Shown here piece after piece: positions 32,672-40,070 of a stretch of 64,000 bases of DNA (position 1 is its first letter; each line of letters opens with the position of its first letter). Source of the stretch: Actinopolymorpha singaporensis (GTDB lineage Bacteria; Actinomycetota; Actinomycetes; Propionibacteriales; Actinopolymorphaceae); the NCBI RefSeq assembly GCF_900104745.1, contig NZ_LT629732.1:3459981-3523980 (forward strand), written 5' to 3'. The translations under genes were made by a program, and so were the position numbers. Below the pieces are notes generated by a model. That model searched no databases and was not told the origin of the DNA. It was given only the letters and a program-made list of their open reading frames with translations.

Positions 32672-34705
32672 ATGACGGCGTGGTTCGGCACCTTCGCACT
32701 CACCCTCGGGTTCTGCTCCGCGCTCGCGTCGGTGGGGCTGTGGGCCTGGGCCGCCGCGACCGGCAGTCCCGACCCGCCGGCCCGGTGGCCGGCGGTCGTC
32801 TCGCTGCTCGGCGCCGCGGGCGCGATCGGCGCCGCGGAGTGGGCGCTGCTCTCCCACGACTTCTCCGTCCGCTTCGTCGCCGAGAACGGCAGCCGGGCCA
32901 CGTCGGCGTACTACACGTTCACCAGTCTGTGGGCCGCGCACGACGGCTCGCTGCTCCTGTGGGTCTTCCTGCTCAGCTGCTTCGTGGCCGTGGTCGCGCT
33001 GCGCCGCATGCCCGGGCTCGGCGACCTGCACAGCTGGGCGACCACCGTGCTGTCCGCGGTGGCGGCGTTCTTCTTCGGCCTGGCGCTGTTCACCGGCCAC
33101 GTCTTCGAGCGGGTGTCGCCGGCGCCCTCGGACGGACCCGGCCCGAACCCGCTGCTCACCGACCACCCGGCGATGGGGATACATCCGCCGCTGCTCTACA
33201 CCGGCCTGGTCGGGATGGCGGTGCCGTTCGCGTTCGCGGTCGGGGGCCTGATCACCGGCAAGCTCGACCGCCGCTGGCTCGCGGCCGTCCGTGGCTACGC
33301 CGTGGTCGCCTGGACGGCGCTCACCGCCGGGATCGTGATGGGCGCCTGGTGGTCCTACGCCGTCCTCGGCTGGGGCGGTTACTGGGCCTGGGACCCGGTG
33401 GAGAACTCCTCCCTGCTGCCCTGGCTGGTCGCGACCGCGCTGCTGCACTCCAGCATGGTCCAGCGGCGCCGGCAGGCCCTGCCCGTCTGGAACCTCTCCC
33501 TCTCCGTCGCCGCGTTCCTGCTCGCCTGCCTGGGTACGTTCCTCACCCGCTCCGGGGTGACCGCGAGCGTGCACTCGTTCGCCGACTCCGGCGTGGGGCC
33601 GGTGCTGCTCGGCTTCCTCGCGGCGCTGGCGGCCGGGGTGGTCGCGCTCGTTCTCCTGCGCGCGGACCGGCTCGGCACCCCACGGCCGGTCGGCGCGCCG
33701 CTGTCTCGCGGTTCGGCGATCCTTGCCAACAACGTGGTGCTGGTGGCGCTGACCGTGACCGTGCTGTTCGGGACGGTCTTCCCCCTGCTCGCCGAGTGGA
33801 CCACCGGTCAGCAGCTGTCGGTGGGGCCGCCGTACTACAACCGGATGGCGGTGCCGATCTGCCTCGTCCTGTTGCTGCTGATGGCGCTCGGCCCGCTCGT
33901 TCGCTGGCGTGGTGACGACGCCGGGCGGCTGCTGCGCCGGATGGCCCTTCCGGTCGTCGCCGGCGCGGCGGCGGTGGTCGTGACCGCGCTGACCGCGGGC
34001 GGCGGCACGATGACCCTGCTCACGTTCGGCCTGGCAACCCTCGTCGTGGCGAGCGTGGTCGTCGACGTGGTCGGGGACGTACGCCAGACCCGGGCCCGCG
34101 CAGGTGCCGGCTGGGTCCGCGCGGTGGGCACCTGGTGGAGCCCGCACCGCCGACGGGCGGCCGGGCTGCTGGTCCACGTGGCGGTGGTGCTCGTCGCCGT
34201 CGGCGTCGCGGCCTCCTCGGCGTACACCTCCGCGTCCGAACGCACCCTGCACCCTGGTGAACAGGCCGCCTTCGCCGGGCACCACGTCCGGTTGGAGAAG
34301 GTCGACCGCGAGCGGACCGGCGGGGAGATGCGCACCGCCGCCCGGCTGCGGCTGGACGGTGCGGGCGGTGCGGGCGGTGCGGTGATCGCGCCCGCACTGC
34401 GGTACTTCCCCGGCCACGACATGACCGTCGCCACCCCGGTGACGGTCAGCGGGCTCGGCGGGGACGTCTACGTCACGCTGCTCTCGGCGGAGGAGTCCGG
34501 GAAGTCGGCCACCCTTCGCCTCGCCGTGAACCCGCTGGTCGGCTGGATCTGGGCCGGTGGCACCGTCATGGTGCTCGGCTCGATCCTCGCCGCGTGGCCC
34601 AGGCGCAGGCGGCGCCGCGCCCCCGAGGAGGCGGCGCGGGAGAAGGCGCCCGACGCCGGGCCCGAGCCCGAGCCCGAACTCGCGCTGGAAGGAACCGGCA
34701 GATGA
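32672..34705 (+). CDS. ccmF: Cytochrome c heme lyase subunit CcmF
   Basis: A 677-residue polytopic protein of the heme lyase core. Motifs are YYTFTSLWAAHDGSLLLWVF, HPAMGIHPPLLYTGLVGMAV, the tryptophan-rich GGYWAWDPVENSSLLPWLVA and FLTRSGVTASVHSFADSGVG, each carrying conserved His or Trp residues that hold heme. A soluble outer domain (residues about 510-620) follows helix clusters, and the protein ends with a membrane helix and an acidic/Pro-rich tail. It ligates heme to CxxCH motifs with CcmH. It overlaps ccmG by ATGA. Confidence 0.94.
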   Translation: MTAWFGTFALTLGFCSALASVGLWAWAAATGSPDPPARWPAVVSLLGAAGAIGAAEWALLSHDFSVRFVAENGSRATSAYYTFTSLWAAHDGSLLLWVFLLSCFVAVVALRRMPGLGDLHSWATTVLSAVAAFFFGLALFTGHVFERVSPAPSDGPGPNPLLTDHPAMGIHPPLLYTGLVGMAVPFAFAVGGLITGKLDRRWLAAVRGYAVVAWTALTAGIVMGAWWSYAVLGWGGYWAWDPVENSSLLPWLVATALLHSSMVQRRRQALPVWNLSLSVAAFLLACLGTFLTRSGVTASVHSFADSGVGPVLLGFLAALAAGVVALVLLRADRLGTPRPVGAPLSRGSAILANNVVLVALTVTVLFGTVFPLLAEWTTGQQLSVGPPYYNRMAVPICLVLLLLMALGPLVRWRGDDAGRLLRRMALPVVAGAAAVVVTALTAGGGTMTLLTFGLATLVVASVVVDVVGDVRQTRARAGAGWVRAVGTWWSPHRRRAAGLLVHVAVVLVAVGVAASSAYTSASERTLHPGEQAAFAGHHVRLEKVDRERTGGEMRTAARLRLDGAGGAGGAVIAPALRYFPGHDMTVATPVTVSGLGGDVYVTLLSAEESGKSATLRLAVNPLVGWIWAGGTVMVLGSILAAWPRRRRRRAPEEAAREKAPDAGPEPEPELALEGTGR

Positions 34706-35259
34706 GGTTCCGGCGCGCGATCATCGCCACGGTCTGCCTGGTCACGCTGGCCGGTGGCGGCGGTCTGCTCGGCTCGGCTCTCACCCGGCCCGGTGCGTCC
34801 TCGACCGACTCCTCCGGCGGGGCGGTAGGCTCCCCGCTCGCCGGCCACCCGGCACCGGAGCTGAGCGGCCGTACCCTCGACGGCGGGCACTACCGGCTCC
34901 GGCCCGGCGGCGCGAAGGTGACGCTGGTGAACGTCTGGGCCTCCTGGTGCGGACCCTGCCGCAACGAGCTCCCCCTACTGGCCGCGACCGCCCAGCGGTG
35001 GAAGCCCAGGGGCGTACGCGTGGTCACCGTCAACACCAAGGACGGCCCGGTGGCGGCGCGCAGCCTGCTGAAGGAGGTGGACGCCACCGGCCTGCTCACG
35101 GTGCTCGACCCGTACGGCGACCTCGCCGTTTCCTGGGGCGCCACCGGCATCCCCGAGACGTTCGTCGTCGACCAGGACGGAAAGGTCCGCGCCCGGTGGA
35201 CCGGGCCGCTGACCAAGGACTGGCTGGACACCCAGCTGGCCAGGTGGGGTTCGGCATGA
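34702..35259 (+). CDS. ccmG: Thiol-disulfide oxidoreductase CcmG/DsbE
   Basis: A 185-residue thioredoxin-fold protein with a single N-terminal membrane anchor (about residues 5-27). The active site reads NVWASWCGPCRNELPLLAAT, and GATGIPETFVVDQDGKVRAR holds the cis-Pro loop and the GIPET motif typical of TlpA/ResA/CcmG. It reduces the cysteines of apocytochrome c before heme attachment, alone or through CcmH. It overlaps both neighbours by 4 bases. Confidence 0.92.
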   Translation: MRFRRAIIATVCLVTLAGGGGLLGSALTRPGASSTDSSGGAVGSPLAGHPAPELSGRTLDGGHYRLRPGGAKVTLVNVWASWCGPCRNELPLLAATAQRWKPRGVRVVTVNTKDGPVAARSLLKEVDATGLLTVLDPYGDLAVSWGATGIPETFVVDQDGKVRARWTGPLTKDWLDTQLARWGSA

Positions 35260-36212
35260 ACAGCCGGCTTCGGGGTCTGCTGCTGGTCGCGGTCGTGGCG
35301 GTGGCCGTCGCGGTGGCCGCCGCCGTGGTCGTCGGGCGCAACGCGGCCGAGCAGCCGCTGAGCAGGCAGGTGGACCAGGTGGCCGAGGGGCTTCGCTGCC
35401 CGACCTGCAACGGCGAGTCCGTGGCCGCGTCCAACGCGCCCCTGGCCACCAGCATGCGCCGGCAGATCCGGATCCAGCTGCACGCCGGGCGTACGCCGGA
35501 CCAGGTGCGGGAGTGGTTCGTGTCCCGGTACGGCGACCAGATCCTGTTGGTGCCGCCCGCCCGTGGCATCGGCCTGCTGCTGTGGGTGGTGCCGGCGGCT
35601 GCCGTGGTGCTCGGCGCGGGAGCGTGGGTGGCCGCCCAGCGCCGGCGCACGGCGGAGGGTACGGACGCGCCGGACCCGGATGCGCAGGACCCGGACCCGA
35701 AGGCCGCCACGGCCCTGTCGCCTCGGCGGGTGGCCGTCGCTTCGGTGGCGTTCCTGGCCGTCGGCGCCGCGGTGCCGGTCACGGTCTGGGCGAGCACTCC
35801 GCGCCAGGCCCCGGCCGAGTCCCCGGCGGCGTCCTCGGCCCCGGCAGAACCCCAACTGGGCTTCGAGGACTGGGTGTCGCTGGCGCGGTCGTGGGAGGAC
35901 CAGCAGAAGTACGACGAGGCGGTGAAGGCGTACCGCGAGGCGCTGAAGCAACGCCCGGACGCCGAGTCGGTGCGCACGCAGCTCGCGTTCGACCTGCTGC
36001 GTACGAATCACGCCGGCGAGGCCGGCCGGATGGTGCGGGCGACCGCCGCGAAGTCCGGGCCTGACCGGCCGATGGCCCTGCTTGTCCTCGGACTCGCCCA
36101 GCGTCGGCAGAACGACCCGGCGGCGGCGAGCACACTGCGTACCTTTCTGCGGGTGGCACCAAACCACCCGGCCGCCGCCCAGGTACGCCGGCTGCTGAAG
36201 GACACCTCGTGA
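35256..36212 (+). CDS. ccmH: Fused CcmH/CcmI-like cytochrome c maturation protein (LRCxxC domain plus TPR)
   Basis: A 318-residue protein. Residues 1-110 are a CcmH/NrfF domain: N-terminal helix, VAEGLRCPTCNGESVAASNA (the LRCxxC thiol motif) and VREWFVSRYGDQILLVPP. A membrane helix (GLLLWVVPAAAVVLGAGAWV), a Pro/Asp-rich linker, another hydrophobic helix (RVAVASVAFLAVGAAVPVTV) and a C-terminal TPR-like domain (WEDQQKYDEAVKAYREALKQ) correspond to CcmI/CycH. It holds apocytochrome and reduces its CxxCH for CcmF. Such fusions are known in some bacteria. Confidence 0.9.
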   Translation: MNSRLRGLLLVAVVAVAVAVAAAVVVGRNAAEQPLSRQVDQVAEGLRCPTCNGESVAASNAPLATSMRRQIRIQLHAGRTPDQVREWFVSRYGDQILLVPPARGIGLLLWVVPAAAVVLGAGAWVAAQRRRTAEGTDAPDPDAQDPDPKAATALSPRRVAVASVAFLAVGAAVPVTVWASTPRQAPAESPAASSAPAEPQLGFEDWVSLARSWEDQQKYDEAVKAYREALKQRPDAESVRTQLAFDLLRTNHAGEAGRMVRATAAKSGPDRPMALLVLGLAQRRQNDPAAASTLRTFLRVAPNHPAAAQVRRLLKDTS

Positions 36213-36643
36213 CCGCGGCGAGCCGATGGCGGGCTCTCGCGGTGGGTGCCGTCCTGGCCCTCTCCCTGGCGACAGGGGCCTGCGCCTCCGATGACACGGG
36301 GATGGGGATGGAGGCGGCGGCCGACCACGCGCCGGCCGACCGTGCGCCCGCGACGGCCCGCTCGGTCCGGGTGGGGCTGACCGAATGGACGATCGTGACG
36401 TCGGCGGCGAAGGTGCCCGCGGGGCGCGTGACCTTCCAGGTCACCAACGCCGGAGGGACCGAGCACGACCTCGTGGTGCGCGGCCGGCGCGGTACCCGGC
36501 ACACAGCGACCCTGGAGCCGGGGGAGCAGGCCAGGTTGACCGTACGCACCGAGGCAGGAGAGACCCTGACGCTGTGGTGCTCCGAGCCCGGGCACAAGGC
36601 GCAGGGCATGCGGACGAAACTACCCGTCACCGGCGGCCGCTGA
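36209..36643 (+). CDS. Cupredoxin-domain lipoprotein
   Basis: A 144-residue exported protein with a lipobox (SLATGAC), a His/Met/Asp-rich linker (DDTGMGMEAAADHAPAD) and a small cupredoxin fold: RVGLTEWTIVTSAAKVPAGR, VTNAGGTEHDLVV (first Cu-binding His) and LWCSEPGHKAQGM (Cys, His, Met). This is a type 1 copper ligand set, so it can carry electrons or copper. Its GTG overlaps the ccmH stop, which makes it the last gene of the maturation operon. It may feed copper to the caa3 CuA/CuB sites or carry electrons to the oxidase. Confidence 0.85.
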   Translation: MTAASRWRALAVGAVLALSLATGACASDDTGMGMEAAADHAPADRAPATARSVRVGLTEWTIVTSAAKVPAGRVTFQVTNAGGTEHDLVVRGRRGTRHTATLEPGEQARLTVRTEAGETLTLWCSEPGHKAQGMRTKLPVTGGR

Positions 36644-36870
36644 ACCCGCCGGCGGCCCGGACGCCGGTGTCGTACCGGAGCGCGTTCGCCCTGTGCACGC
36701 AGCGTTTTCACGTCTACGCAGCGATTCCCTGTCTGATGCGAGAGGCGGCCGCGCGGTGGATACTGGCCGACGCCGGGAGCCGGGGAAGGGCGAGCACCCA
36801 CACCTCCGGCCCCGGTCGGCGCTCATCGAGCGCTCGGTCGGCGATGGTGGATTCACGGCAGAGGGTGAGT

Positions 36871-37374
36871 ATGTCCGAGGAGACGACCGCGCGAGACCGC
36901 AACTGGAACGAGCTGCTGCAGGAGTTGCGCGTCGCCCAGACGGGGTTGCAGATTCTGACCGCGTTCCTCGTGTCCCTGCCGTTCCAGCAACGCTTCAGCT
37001 CCCTCGAGCCGGGACAGGTTCGCATCTACCTCGCCGTCCTGGCCACGTCGGTGCTGGCCACGGTTCTCGTGCTCGCTCCGGTGAACTACCACCGCACACT
37101 GTTTCGCCAGCAGGAGAAGGAATGGCTGGTCATGGCGGGCAACCGGTGCGCCCGAGCCGGGCTGGTGCTGTCCGGGCTCGCCGCCGTCGGTGTGGTCTGG
37201 CTGATCTTCGATGTCGTCGTCGGTGACGGGGCCGGCATCGTTGCCGCAGTGGTCGGCCTGCTGGTCTATCTGGGCGTGTGGGGTGGCGTACCGCTGGTGA
37301 AGCAGCGTCGTGCGGCCACCGCACCGACGCCGGACCGGTCGCCCCGCGAACGCGCCGGGGACGGTCCTTCGTAG
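36871..37374 (+). CDS. DUF6328 family membrane protein
   Basis: A 167-residue protein starting SEETTARDRNWNELLQELRV and AQTGLQILTAFLVSLPFQQR, the recognisable N-terminus of DUF6328 proteins. Four membrane helices follow in two pairs (YLAVLATSVLATVLVLAPVN, LVLSGLAAVGVVWLIFDVVV, IVAAVVGLLVYLGVWGGVPL). Function unknown; relatives are frequent near general-stress genes of actinomycetes. An AGAGGG site precedes the ATG at 36871. It is convergent with the sigma factor gene; I see nothing else in the 280 bases between them. Confidence 0.8.
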   Translation: MSEETTARDRNWNELLQELRVAQTGLQILTAFLVSLPFQQRFSSLEPGQVRIYLAVLATSVLATVLVLAPVNYHRTLFRQQEKEWLVMAGNRCARAGLVLSGLAAVGVVWLIFDVVVGDGAGIVAAVVGLLVYLGVWGGVPLVKQRRAATAPTPDRSPRERAGDGPS

Positions 37375-37656
37375 CCCTGCCTCGGCGTGGCCGGGACCGA
37401 CCGTCACTCGGTACGCCGTTTCGCGCAAACGTCCGGGTACGAGCGTCGACCGGGTTCCCACTGGCGCATGCCCGGGGCCCCTGGTCGTGGGCGTCGGCCA
37501 ACCGGGACCTGGCTGATGGCCGGCGCGGGGCGGTGCTCGGGGGAGTGGGCGCGGTGGTCGGAGCGCGCCGCCCCGGCTGAACGCCGGTCGGCGGCGCCTG
37601 GCCTGGTTCGCGGTCACCACGTTCTTCACGGGGCGGGGGAACCTCGGTCCGGCTCG

Positions 37657-38541
37657 TCAGCCACTGGCGACCCGGCCACTCATGCTGCCCATCCTGTCCG
37701 TCCTGCCAACGCCGTCTTGCTCGTCGCCGACGATGCCGTGGCGCAGGTCGCGCAGGATGCGGTTGATGAGCCGGGACACCTGCATCTGACTCACGCCGAT
37801 GCTGTCGGCGATCTCCTGTTGCGTGCGTTGCTCGAAGAACCGCAACCGCAGGATCTTCTTGTCCCTCGGGTTCAGCCGGGCCACCACGGGGCGGAGGACG
37901 GTTCTTGCCTCAGCGGCGGCCAGCTCGTCCCTGGCCGACATCAGCCGGTCGCCCAGTGTCGGCCCGGCGGGGTCCGGGTCGTTGCCGAGAGGGCGGTCCA
38001 GCGAGGCGGGGGAGAAGCAGCCGTGCGCGGTCAGCGACTCGATGACGTCACCGAGGTCGGCGCCGAGGTACTCGGCGATCTCCCGGGGCCTTGGGGAGCG
38101 CCCCAGCCGGTTGCACAGATCCTCCTCCGCGCCGCGGATCCGCAGCTGGAGGTCCTGCAGGCGCCGGGGCGGCCGGACCGTCCAGCCGCGGTCGCGGAAG
38201 TGCCGCTTCAGCGTGCCGGTGATGCTCGGTACGGCGAACGCGAGGAAACCTTCGCCGTGGCTCACGTCGTAGCTGTGCACCACCTGGACCAGGGCGGTGC
38301 AGGCCACCTGTTCGAGGTCCTCGTCGGCGATGCCGCGGCCACGGAACCTCCTCGCCAGTGCACGGGCGAGGTCGAGGTGCATGCAGACGACCTCGTCGTA
38401 CACCTGTCTTCGCAGCTGCTCCGAGGCCGGGTCGACGGCGAGTCGATGGTAGAGACGCGCGGTCTCGCGCTCCAGGGGATCGTCTGGCGGCGTGTCGTCC
38501 GCGTCGCTTCCGGCGGCGGTCCGGGGCTGGTCCATGGGCAT
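37657..38541 (-). CDS. RNA polymerase sigma factor of the SigB/SigF/SigG type
   Basis: A 294-residue group 3 sigma factor. Region 2 reads RRFRGRGIADEDLEQVACTA and DVSHGEGFLAFAVPSITGTL (core and -10 binding), KRHFRDRGWTVRPPRRLQDL is the region 2.4/3.0 junction, and region 4 is TQQEIADSIGVSQMQVSRLI (-35 binding HTH). This set is typical of actinobacterial stress sigma factors that read GTTT-N15-GGGTA promoters, several of which occur in this window. No anti-sigma factor gene adjoins it. An extra Asp-rich N-terminus of about 30 residues is present. I start at the ATG at 38541, after a GAGG site. Confidence 0.92.
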   Translation of the reverse strand: MPMDQPRTAAGSDADDTPPDDPLERETARLYHRLAVDPASEQLRRQVYDEVVCMHLDLARALARRFRGRGIADEDLEQVACTALVQVVHSYDVSHGEGFLAFAVPSITGTLKRHFRDRGWTVRPPRRLQDLQLRIRGAEEDLCNRLGRSPRPREIAEYLGADLGDVIESLTAHGCFSPASLDRPLGNDPDPAGPTLGDRLMSARDELAAAEARTVLRPVVARLNPRDKKILRLRFFEQRTQQEIADSIGVSQMQVSRLINRILRDLRHGIVGDEQDGVGRTDRMGSMSGRVASG

Positions 38542-38640
38542 CGTCCTCGAGGTCGTGCCGTGCCTGCCGAGGCCGCCGACGCGCCGCGGCGCGGTGCGCC
38601 TCCCCGTGTCCCGTGGCGGCCGCCTCCTACGCTAGAGGAT

Positions 38641-38664
38641 GAATGCGCATTCGCAACTATTGCG
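38641..38664. promoter_or_regulatory. Two palindromes upstream of the sigma factor gene
   Basis: A perfect 12-base palindrome GAATGCGCATTC (38641-38652) abuts CGCAA-CTA-TTGCG (38652-38664), whose arms are perfect 5-base complements. Both lie about 100 bases upstream of the sigma factor start, and the first overlaps the spacer of a possible promoter TTGCGA-N16-TAGCGT on the minus strand. This is likely an operator region; the regulator is unknown. Confidence 0.5.
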
Positions 38665-38724
38665 ACCCGAGAAGATTGGCCCGCGGTAACCGCGAGGACG
38701 GCTGAGGCGCACCAGCCGACAGCG

Positions 38725-38774
38725 CGAGGTGGGAAGACCCGGGGCACATGGCACCCGTAGGTCTTCCCACCTCG
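38725..38774 (-). terminator. Strong terminator hairpin after the enolase-superfamily gene
   Basis: Perfect 15-base arms CGAGGTGGGAAGACC (38725-38739) and GGTCTTCCCACCTCG (38760-38774) enclose a 20-base loop. It lies 22 bases after the stop of the leftward gene at 38797 and shields the sigma factor gene further left from read-through. Confidence 0.8.
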
Positions 38775-38796
38775 ATGCTGCGAGCGGGCCCGGTTC

Positions 38797-39906
38797 TCAG
38801 CTCACGCGGAACTGCTCCGCGTCGGACTCCCTGAACGACAGGCCGTTGCCCGGGGCGTCGTCGGGGTGCAGTGCCCCCTCGCTCGCCGTTACCGGGCCGT
38901 CGAAGAACATCGACTCGATCCGGACGTGGTCGTGGAAGTACTCCACGTGCCGCAGGTGTGGCGTCGCGGCCGCTACCGCCAGGTGCAGGGCCGGGGCGCA
39001 GTGGCCCGAGACGGGCAGGTGGTGCGCGGCGGCGACGGCGGCGATCCGCAGCCACTCGGTGATGCCACCACACCGGCTGACGTCCACCTGCAGGCAGTCG
39101 ACCGCGCCGGCGGCGCACATGCGCTCGAAGTACGTGAGGTCGTAGCCGTACTCACCCGCCGTCACGTCGGGCTCCACGTGGTCGCGTACCCACCGCAGCC
39201 CGTCGAGGTCGTCGGAGGTGACCGGCTCCTCGAACCAGGTGAGCCGCAGGTCCTCGGCCGCCGCCGCGAGGCGCGCGGCCTCCTTGGGTGCGTACGCGCC
39301 GTTGGCGTCGACGAAGAGTTCGACGTCGTCGCCGAGGGTCTGCCGGGCCAGGCGCATCCGGGCGAGGTCTCGGGCGGTGTTCGTCCCCCACGACTCGCCG
39401 ATCTTGATCTTGGCGTACGAGACGCCGAGCTGCAGCCACTCCTCGCACTGTTGCACCAGTTGGCGGTCGTCGTACGTCGTGAAGCCGCCGCTGCCGTAGA
39501 CAGGCACGGACGCACCGGCCCCGGCGCCGAGCAGTCGGTGCAGGGGGAGCCCCAGCACCCTCGCCCGCAGGTCCCACCACGCGGTGTCGACCGCGGCGAT
39601 CGCCATCGACACCAGACCCGGACGGCCGGCGTTGCGCACCGCCGCCACCATCGCGTGGTAGCCGGCCTGAACATCCAGCAGGCTCCGGCCGCGTACGACG
39701 CCGGCGAGCTTCCCGCGGATGACGTCGGCGGCAGCCGATGGCCCGTATGTCCAGCCGACCCCGGTCTGCCCGCCACCGGTGACCCGGACCAGGACGAGTG
39801 TCGTCGAGTCCCAGGTCAGAGTCCCGTCGCCCTCGGGGGCGTCGGTAGGGATGGTGTAGGCACGGGTCTCGATCTCGGTCACGGGCGGGTCCGTCGCGGT
39901 CGCCAT
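38797..39906 (-). CDS. Enolase superfamily enzyme (mandelate racemase/muconate lactonizing type)
   Basis: A 369-residue protein. The capping domain begins EIETRAYTIPTDAPEGDGTL. In the barrel YAKIKIGE carries the K-x-K acid/base pair, VDANGAY the first metal-binding Asp, WFEEPV the Glu, TAGEYGYD the third acidic ligand, and SGHCAPALH a His/Cys segment at the end of strand 7-8. These features fit the mandelate-racemase subgroup acting on sugar acids or similar carboxylates; the substrate is not known. A GGAGAGG ribosome site precedes the ATG at 39906. It is divergent from the TPP enzyme and followed by a strong hairpin. Confidence 0.85.
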   Translation of the reverse strand: MATATDPPVTEIETRAYTIPTDAPEGDGTLTWDSTTLVLVRVTGGGQTGVGWTYGPSAAADVIRGKLAGVVRGRSLLDVQAGYHAMVAAVRNAGRPGLVSMAIAAVDTAWWDLRARVLGLPLHRLLGAGAGASVPVYGSGGFTTYDDRQLVQQCEEWLQLGVSYAKIKIGESWGTNTARDLARMRLARQTLGDDVELFVDANGAYAPKEAARLAAAAEDLRLTWFEEPVTSDDLDGLRWVRDHVEPDVTAGEYGYDLTYFERMCAAGAVDCLQVDVSRCGGITEWLRIAAVAAAHHLPVSGHCAPALHLAVAAATPHLRHVEYFHDHVRIESMFFDGPVTASEGALHPDDAPGNGLSFRESDAEQFRVS

Positions 39907-39924
39907 GCACCTCTCCTTTCCCAG

Positions 39925-39941
39925 GGGTACGCGACGTACCC
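39925..39941. promoter_or_regulatory. Inverted repeat upstream of the enolase-superfamily gene
   Basis: Perfect 7-base arms GGGTACG (39925-39931) and CGTACCC (39935-39941) with a 3-base centre, located just upstream of the ribosome site of the leftward gene. The GGGTAC on the minus strand also reads as a SigB-type -10 box (GCAT 15 bases before). An operator overlapping a promoter is a reasonable reading. Confidence 0.4.
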
Positions 39942-40070
39942 ACCGGGATGCGGTCCATGCACTGCTGGTGCCATCCGCGGAAGACGGGCAGGACGGGCGA
40001 CTCACGGCATCCTTCCGGGCTCGACGGGTACGGAGCGACTCCTCGCACTTCCACAGATTCGGAGGGACCA

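Noticed and set aside
36630-36652. Inverted repeat CCGGCGG/CCGCCGG around the cupredoxin stop codon
   Set aside because: Only 7 bases, overlapping the coding end, with no T-rich tail; too weak to call a terminator.
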